From NCBI RefSeq assembly GCF_002890895.1, contig NZ_POUL01000002.1:310001-374000 (forward strand): 64,000 bases of DNA, written 5' to 3'. The notes under the pieces were generated by a model. The model had not been told where the DNA came from. It worked only from the letters and a program-made list of their open reading frames with translations, and ran no database searches. Shown piece by piece: positions 58,887 to 64,000 of the stretch. Each line of letters opens with the position of its first letter. The first letter of the stretch is position 1. The stretch is from Stutzerimonas stutzeri. GTDB lineage: Bacteria > Pseudomonadota > Gammaproteobacteria > Pseudomonadales > Pseudomonadaceae. The position numbers and the translations under genes are program-made.

Positions 58887-60758
58887 ATGGCCAACCCAGC
58901 CCAGCCCATCTCACACCAGGCTCTGGTAGAAGGTTCCTGGAGCCGTTGCGAACGCTACGGACTGAATCCACTCAGCATTCCAAGCTTCGGCGACCCGACG
59001 GAGCGAGACGTCAGTGCGCTGCTAGAGCGTCAGCGAAACCTGGTCCACACCACACAGCGCGAAGTACTTCCTTATTACGAGAACATCCTTTCGAATTCGA
59101 GCTGCCTGATCCTGCTGGCGGACAGTGGCGGTCAACTGCTCGAGTCCTGGGGCGACCGGCGCTTCGTCGAGCCTGCGCAGCAGAGAGGATTCAAGCCGGG
59201 CGCCAGCTGGATGGAGCGAGATACCGGGACCAATGCGATCGGCACCGCATTGGCCAGCGGGCAGGCGGTACATATCCAGCGAGACGAGCACTTTCTCAAG
59301 GCCAATCGTTATCTGTCCGGCGCGGCGTCACCTATCTATGACGCACAACGCCAGCTGATCGCCGTGCTCGACGTATCCAGCGACAGTTACCTGCCGCCGT
59401 CGCACACGCTGGGCATGGTCAAGATGATGAGTCAGTCTGTGGAAAACCGGCTGATCCTCAACCTGTTCCGCGATGACTATTTTCAGCTGACCTTCAACAC
59501 CGGCCAAGACAATCTTGATAGCCAATGGGCCGGCTTGCTGGTTTTCGACGAGTCCGGGCTGATCGTCTCAGCCAATCGCCGGGCAGACAATCTGCTTGGG
59601 TTAGCACTTACCCGGAGCCGCATCGACAGGCTGTTCGACGTTCCTCTGCAGCAGCTGCTCAGTCAGCCGGAAGATCAGCCGATGCTGCTACGAACAACCG
59701 GCAATCACCGTTTTCATGGCCTGGTTCGACGCCCGCAAAAGCCCTTGGTCCAACCTCGTGATTTCCGGAATACAGCAACCAAACCCGCGCGCACCCTGGA
59801 CCTTGCAAGCATCGACCAAGGCGACCCGCAGGTTCATAAGGTAATTGGCCAGGCGCAGCTCATGCTGGAAAAGGACATTCCGATTCTGGTCAATGGGGAA
59901 ACGGGCGTCGGCAAGGAAGTGCTGGTCAAAGCACTGCATGCTGCCAGCTCAAGGGCAAACGCTCCGTTGATCGCCGTTAACTGCGCGGCGATTCCCAGCG
60001 AGCTGATCGAATCCGAACTCTTCGGCTACGAAAAAGGCGCGTTTACCGGCGCACACCAGAAAGGAAGCCTCGGCCTGATCCGCAAAGCAGACGGTGGAGT
60101 GCTGTTTCTCGACGAGATCGGGGATATGCCGCTGAGCTTGCAGGCGCGCCTGTTGCGCGTCTTGCAGGAGCGCAGCGTTCAGCCACTGGGCGGTGGTGAG
60201 CCCTATCCAGTCGACTTTCGATTGATCTGTGCAACCAACCGTTCGCTGCGCAAGGAGGTTGAGAGCGGTCATTTTCGTCAGGACTTGTTCTATCGGGTCA
60301 GCGGCCTAAGCGTTGAATTGCCACCCCTTAGGGCGCGCCACGACAAGCATGCGCTTTTCCAGCAAATATGGGAGCAGTACCGGGAGCCCCAGCAGTGGGC
60401 CGGGTTCAGTCCAGAAGTGCAGCGTGTGCTGCACAGTCACCCTTGGCCGGGAAACATCCGCCAGTTAAGCAGTGTCGTGCAGGTTGCGCTGGCATTGGCG
60501 CAGGATCAACCGATCCGTCTGGAACATTTACCGGATGATTTTCTTGCTGATGCGGACTTAACGCCGACGAACAAGAGCAATGCCGGGCCCACTCTGCCGA
60601 CAGACAAGATGCCGTCGTTTCCGATAGCTGCGAATGAGCCGCTCCGCGCACAGTTCGAAGCCTGTCGCGGCAACGTTTCGCACCTGGCGCGGCATCTCGG
60701 CGTGAGCCGTAACACCCTATACAAGCGCTTGCGTGCCGAAGGGCTTTATCCAACATAA
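58887..60758 (+). CDS. Sigma-54-dependent AcoR-type transcriptional activator
   Basis: The 623-residue enhancer-binding protein has an N-terminal GAF-type sensing region (about 60-200, [19 protein letters not shown]) and a PAS-like segment (about 210-270). The AAA+ domain has Walker A GETGVGKE (about 336), the sigma-54 contact motif GAFTGA (about 383) and Walker [12 protein letters not shown] (about 402). A Fis-type HTH closes it (about 590-620, [20 protein letters not shown]). ATG 58887 with AAGAGG is preferred over the longer frame to 58797, which would run through the half-site array. It should activate the divergent ABC operon in response to its substrate or a related alcohol. Confidence 0.92.
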   Translation: MANPAQPISHQALVEGSWSRCERYGLNPLSIPSFGDPTERDVSALLERQRNLVHTTQREVLPYYENILSNSSCLILLADSGGQLLESWGDRRFVEPAQQRGFKPGASWMERDTGTNAIGTALASGQAVHIQRDEHFLKANRYLSGAASPIYDAQRQLIAVLDVSSDSYLPPSHTLGMVKMMSQSVENRLILNLFRDDYFQLTFNTGQDNLDSQWAGLLVFDESGLIVSANRRADNLLGLALTRSRIDRLFDVPLQQLLSQPEDQPMLLRTTGNHRFHGLVRRPQKPLVQPRDFRNTATKPARTLDLASIDQGDPQVHKVIGQAQLMLEKDIPILVNGETGVGKEVLVKALHAASSRANAPLIAVNCAAIPSELIESELFGYEKGAFTGAHQKGSLGLIRKADGGVLFLDEIGDMPLSLQARLLRVLQERSVQPLGGGEPYPVDFRLICATNRSLRKEVESGHFRQDLFYRVSGLSVELPPLRARHDKHALFQQIWEQYREPQQWAGFSPEVQRVLHSHPWPGNIRQLSSVVQVALALAQDQPIRLEHLPDDFLADADLTPTNKSNAGPTLPTDKMPSFPIAANEPLRAQFEACRGNVSHLARHLGVSRNTLYKRLRAEGLYPT

Positions 60759-60870
60759 GCCTGCTGGGAGGCGAGCTTCCCACAGAAATGAGAATGACCT
60801 AACCAAGGCGCCGAATGCGCCAGCATGCCGCCTGAACGGTTATCACAGCGAACATCGCAGACAACGAATG

Positions 60871-60910
60871 AAAAGACCGCATCCAGGCGCGTGCAGCCTG
60901 AAATGCGGCC
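60871..60910 (-). terminator. Terminator of glnS-cysS
   Basis: On the minus strand a two-part stem, CCGCAT with CAGGC pairing to GCCTG with ATGCGG, is followed by TCTTTTC. It lies 19 nt after the cysS stop. Confidence 0.7.
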
Positions 60911-60928
60911 TGTAACTGACGGTGCGCT

Positions 60929-62314
60929 TTAGTCGCCAAGTCGCCAGGTTGTGCCGCCCTTCCCGTCTTCGAGAACGACACCCATGTCGGTCAGTTGGTC
61001 GCGAATCCGGTCTGACTCCGCCCAGTTTTTGTCGGCGCGAGCCTGGAGGCGTGCGGCAATCAGCGCTTCTACCTCAGCGGCATCTACCTTGCCTTCAGCG
61101 CCCGCTTGCAGGAAAGCGTCTGGATCCATCTGCAATATACCGAGCACGTTGGCGAGCTGTTTGAGTTGGGCCGCAAGGCCAGCCGCAGCCTGCAGATCCG
61201 TATCGCGCAGACGGTTGATCTCGCGAGCCATCTCGAACAGTACCGCGCAGGCTTCGGGTGAGTTGAAGTCGTCATCCATTGCCTCGCCAAAGCGAGCCGC
61301 GAAGGTATCGCCACCCTGCGCCGTTGCCTCAGGCAGGCCTCTGAGGGCAGTGTAAAACCGCTCCAGGGCGCCCTTGGCTTCCTTCAAACTGTCTTCGGAG
61401 TAATTGATCGGGCTCCGATAGTGGCTTGAGACAAGCAGGTAGCGAACCACTTCCGGCTGGTACTTCTCCAGCACTTCTCGGATGGTGAAGAAGTTGCCTA
61501 ACGACTTCGACATCTTCTCGCCGTCGACACGCACGGCACCGGCATGCATCCAGGTATTGGCGTACTGCTTGCCAGTTGCAGCCTCACTCTGGGCGATCTC
61601 GTTCTCGTGATGCGGAAATACCAGGTCAGGCCCACCGCCATGAATATCAAAAGTGTCGCCCAGGCAGCAGGTGGACATGACGGAGCATTCGATGTGCCAG
61701 CCCGGACGGCCTGCGCCCCAAGGCGATCCCCAACTCGGCTCGCCCGGCTTGGCTGCCTTCCAGAGCACGAAATCCAACGGATCTTCCTTGGCTTCGTCGA
61801 CCTCGATACGCGCGCCGATCTTGAGGTCTTCGATCTTGCGCCGCGACAACTTGCCGTAGCCGGCAAACTTGCCAACCCGGTAGTACACGTCGCCATTGCC
61901 CGGTGCGTAGGCAAACCCCTTGTCGATCAGCGTTTGGATCATGCCGTGCATGCCAGCAATGTGGTCGGTAGCCCGAGGTTCGATGTCCGGACGCAGCACG
62001 TTGAGCCGTGCCTCGTCGTCATGCATGGCCGCGATCATGCGGCCTGTCAGCGTCTCGAAGGTTTCGTCATTCTCCTGAGCTCGGCGAATGATCTTGTCGT
62101 CGATGTCGGTAATGTTGCGCACATAGGTCAAGTCGTACCCGCTCTGACGCAGCCAGCGCGAGATGACGTCAAACGCCACCATGACCCGTGCATGACCGAT
62201 ATGGCAGAAGTCATAGACAGTCATGCCGCAGACGTACATACGCACCTGGTTTCCGCTCAATGGCTTGGGCGGTTCCTTGGTTTTACTCAGCGTGTTGTAG
62301 ATCGCCAGCGCCAT
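60929..62314 (-). CDS. cysS: Cysteinyl-tRNA synthetase
   Basis: This class I synthetase charges tRNA-Cys. The 461-residue protein has the zinc/HIGH region [22 protein letters not shown] (about 29-50), zinc ligands [10 protein letters not shown] and [10 protein letters not shown], and the KMSKS loop [11 protein letters not shown] (about 265-275). A C-terminal DALR-like helical domain is present. The ATG shares one base with the glnS stop (TAATG), as in other pseudomonads with glnS-cysS-folD neighbourhoods. Confidence 0.98.
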   Translation of the reverse strand: MALAIYNTLSKTKEPPKPLSGNQVRMYVCGMTVYDFCHIGHARVMVAFDVISRWLRQSGYDLTYVRNITDIDDKIIRRAQENDETFETLTGRMIAAMHDDEARLNVLRPDIEPRATDHIAGMHGMIQTLIDKGFAYAPGNGDVYYRVGKFAGYGKLSRRKIEDLKIGARIEVDEAKEDPLDFVLWKAAKPGEPSWGSPWGAGRPGWHIECSVMSTCCLGDTFDIHGGGPDLVFPHHENEIAQSEAATGKQYANTWMHAGAVRVDGEKMSKSLGNFFTIREVLEKYQPEVVRYLLVSSHYRSPINYSEDSLKEAKGALERFYTALRGLPEATAQGGDTFAARFGEAMDDDFNSPEACAVLFEMAREINRLRDTDLQAAAGLAAQLKQLANVLGILQMDPDAFLQAGAEGKVDAAEVEALIAARLQARADKNWAESDRIRDQLTDMGVVLEDGKGGTTWRLGD

Positions 62315-63984
62315 TACTGGCCTCCCCAGGAATCACGCAGCGTCACGGTACGGTTGAATACCATCGCGTCCGGCCGGCTGTCCTTGCGGTCAACACAGAA
62401 GTAGCCTTCACGCTCGAACTGGAAACGATCCTCAGCCTCGGCAGAGGCCAGCGATGGCTCGGCGCGGCAGCCCTTCAGCACCACAAGCGAATCCGGGTTG
62501 ATGTTGTCCAGGAAGCTGCCGCCGTCTTCATCCTTCTCGGGGTTGGCCGAGCGGAACAGACGATCGTACAAACGCACTTCGCACTCGACGCTCTCAGCAG
62601 CCGGCACCCAGTGAATGACGCCTTTGACCTTGCGGCCCTCGGGATTCTTGCCGAGCGTGCTCTCGTCGTAGGTGCAGCGCAGTTCGATGATGTTGCCCTG
62701 CTCGTCCTTGACCGCCTCATCGGCACGGATCACGTAACTGCCACGCAGACGCACTTCCCCGCCCGGAATCAGCCGTTTGAACCCGGCCGGCGGCACCTCT
62801 TCGAAATCGGTGGCGTCAATGTAGATTTCCCGCGAGAAAGGCAGCTGGCGCATGCCCATGTCGTGCTTTGGATGGCGCGGCAGCTCCAGATTCTCAGTCT
62901 GACCCTCGGGATAATTGGTGATGACGACCTTCAACGGCTTGAGTACGCACATGGCCCGCGGCGCGTTGACGTCCAGATCTTCACGAATCGCAAATTCGAG
63001 CATACCGATATCGACCACGCCGCCCGCGCGGTTCACGCCGATCATGTCGCAGAAGGTACGAATCGACGCTGGGGTATAACCGCGTCGACGATAGCCTGTG
63101 AGCGTCGACATGCGCGGATCGTCCCAGCCGCTAACGTGCTTTTCATCAACCAGCTGCTTGAGCTTGCGCTTGCTGGTGATGGTGTAGTTCAGGTTCAGCC
63201 GCGCAAATTCATACTGACGCGGACGTGCCGGAACCGGGAGGTTCTCCAGAAACCACTCGTAGAGTGGGCGATGATCTTCGAACTCAAGGGTGCAGACCGA
63301 GTGAGTAACGCCTTCGATGGCATCCGACTGGCCGTGGGTGAAGTCGTAGCTCGGGTAGATGCACCAGTCGTTTCCGGTCTGGTGGTGATGGGCATGGCGG
63401 ATCCGGTAGAGAATCGGATCGCGCAGATTCATGTTCGGCGAGGCCATGTCGATCTTGGCGCGCAGCGCCTTGGCGCCGTCCGCAAACTCTCCAGCCTTCA
63501 TCCGCGCGAACAGATCCAGATTCTCTTCCGCCGAGCGATCGCGGAACGGGCTGTTCTTGCCCGGTTCGGTCAGGCTGCCGCGGTACTCGCGGGCTTGCTC
63601 TGGCGTCAGGTCGCAAACGTAGGCCTTGCCCGCCTTGATCAGCTCGATAGCCCAATCATGCAGCTGGCCGAAGTAGTTCGAAGCGTAGCGCTCTTCACCT
63701 GCCCACTGAAAACCGAGCCACTGAACATCGCTCTTGATCGCATCGATGTATTCCTGGTCTTCTTTCGCCGGGTTGGTGTCATCGAAACGGAGATTGCACT
63801 CGCCACCAAACTCCTTCGCCAGACCGAAGTTCAGGCAGATCGACTTGGCATGGCCGATGTGCAGGTAGCCATTGGGCTCTGGCGGGAAGCGGGTGATGAT
63901 CTTGGCATGCTTACCCGATTCCAGGTCGGCCTGGACGATCGGGCGGAGAAAATTGGTGGCTGCGGTAGTCTCAGGCTTGCTCAT
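62314..63984 (-). CDS. glnS: Glutaminyl-tRNA synthetase
   Basis: This class I synthetase charges tRNA-Gln. The 556-residue protein has [17 protein letters not shown] (HIGH, about 32-48), the KMSKS equivalent [11 protein letters not shown] (about 265) and the two C-terminal beta-barrels for anticodon reading with [26 protein letters not shown] 63984 follows AAGGA. It is complete within the window, 16 nt from the right edge. Confidence 0.98.
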   Translation of the reverse strand: MSKPETTAATNFLRPIVQADLESGKHAKIITRFPPEPNGYLHIGHAKSICLNFGLAKEFGGECNLRFDDTNPAKEDQEYIDAIKSDVQWLGFQWAGEERYASNYFGQLHDWAIELIKAGKAYVCDLTPEQAREYRGSLTEPGKNSPFRDRSAEENLDLFARMKAGEFADGAKALRAKIDMASPNMNLRDPILYRIRHAHHHQTGNDWCIYPSYDFTHGQSDAIEGVTHSVCTLEFEDHRPLYEWFLENLPVPARPRQYEFARLNLNYTITSKRKLKQLVDEKHVSGWDDPRMSTLTGYRRRGYTPASIRTFCDMIGVNRAGGVVDIGMLEFAIREDLDVNAPRAMCVLKPLKVVITNYPEGQTENLELPRHPKHDMGMRQLPFSREIYIDATDFEEVPPAGFKRLIPGGEVRLRGSYVIRADEAVKDEQGNIIELRCTYDESTLGKNPEGRKVKGVIHWVPAAESVECEVRLYDRLFRSANPEKDEDGGSFLDNINPDSLVVLKGCRAEPSLASAEAEDRFQFEREGYFCVDRKDSRPDAMVFNRTVTLRDSWGGQ

Positions 63985-64000
63985 GGTGTCCTTAACGATC

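Overview
The window is a 64 kb chromosomal segment of a GC-rich gammaproteobacterium of the Pseudomonas/Stutzerimonas lineage. The assignment rests on a mexS-mexT-mexEF-oprN locus, a muxABC-opmB (MdtABC-type) operon, the folD / tRNA-Arg-His-Leu / cysS / glnS neighbourhood, and a glycogen-trehalose-Ku stress cluster like those of pseudomonads. I see no insertion sequence, prophage, integron or CRISPR array. Nearly every base is in recognisable genes, so the novelty lies in regulation and in unusual domain arrangements.

Layout. 0-5 kb: 3' part of glgX, a periplasmic M23 peptidase, then a DODA-type dioxygenase plus DUF2218 gene divergent from a LysR regulator. 5-11 kb: a Zn-dependent alcohol dehydrogenase, a DUF72 protein, and a tightly overlapping trio (EEP phosphatase, ClsB-like cardiolipin synthase, YbhN-like membrane protein) in the same order as E. 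coli ybhP-clsB-ybhN. 11-18.5 kb: glgE, a treS-maltokinase fusion and glgB, i.e. the trehalose-to-alpha-glucan (GlgE) route. 18.9-24.5 kb: fdnGHI-fdhE, a selenocysteine-containing membrane formate dehydrogenase with a readable SECIS hairpin. 24.6-27.5 kb: a stand-alone LigD polymerase module, Ku and an SDR. 27.6-36 kb: mexS, mexT, mexEF-oprN. 36-46 kb: an orphan TRAP binding protein and the convergent muxABC-opmB operon. 46.5-50.4 kb: a MurJ-family flippase, a RES/Xre toxin-antitoxin pair and an XdhC-like protein. 50.4-51.2 kb: a gene-free stretch with consensus DnaA boxes. 51.2-52.7 kb: three tRNAs divergent from folD. 52.7-60.8 kb: a GlpSTPQUV-type ABC importer divergent from an AcoR-type sigma-54 activator. 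60.9-64 kb: cysS and glnS.

How the parts fit. The first 28 kb reads as a stress and storage region: glucan and trehalose turnover, phospholipid remodelling, end-joining repair and detoxifying oxidoreductases. The middle is dominated by two RND tripartite pumps, one under MexT/MexS control. The best regulatory find is the 58.67-58.89 kb interval. It holds a GG-N10-GC sigma-54 promoter facing the ABC operon and six TGTTCA/TGAACA half-sites next to the gene of the sigma-54 activator. The ABC operon also encodes two complementary, degenerate ATPases, which suggests one consensus and one degenerate ATP site. Other signals worth checking are a perfect 10-bp inverted repeat that probably autoregulates the RES/Xre pair, a MexT nod-box candidate ahead of mexE, and a 17-codon ORF bridging muxB and muxC with ATGA overlaps at both ends.
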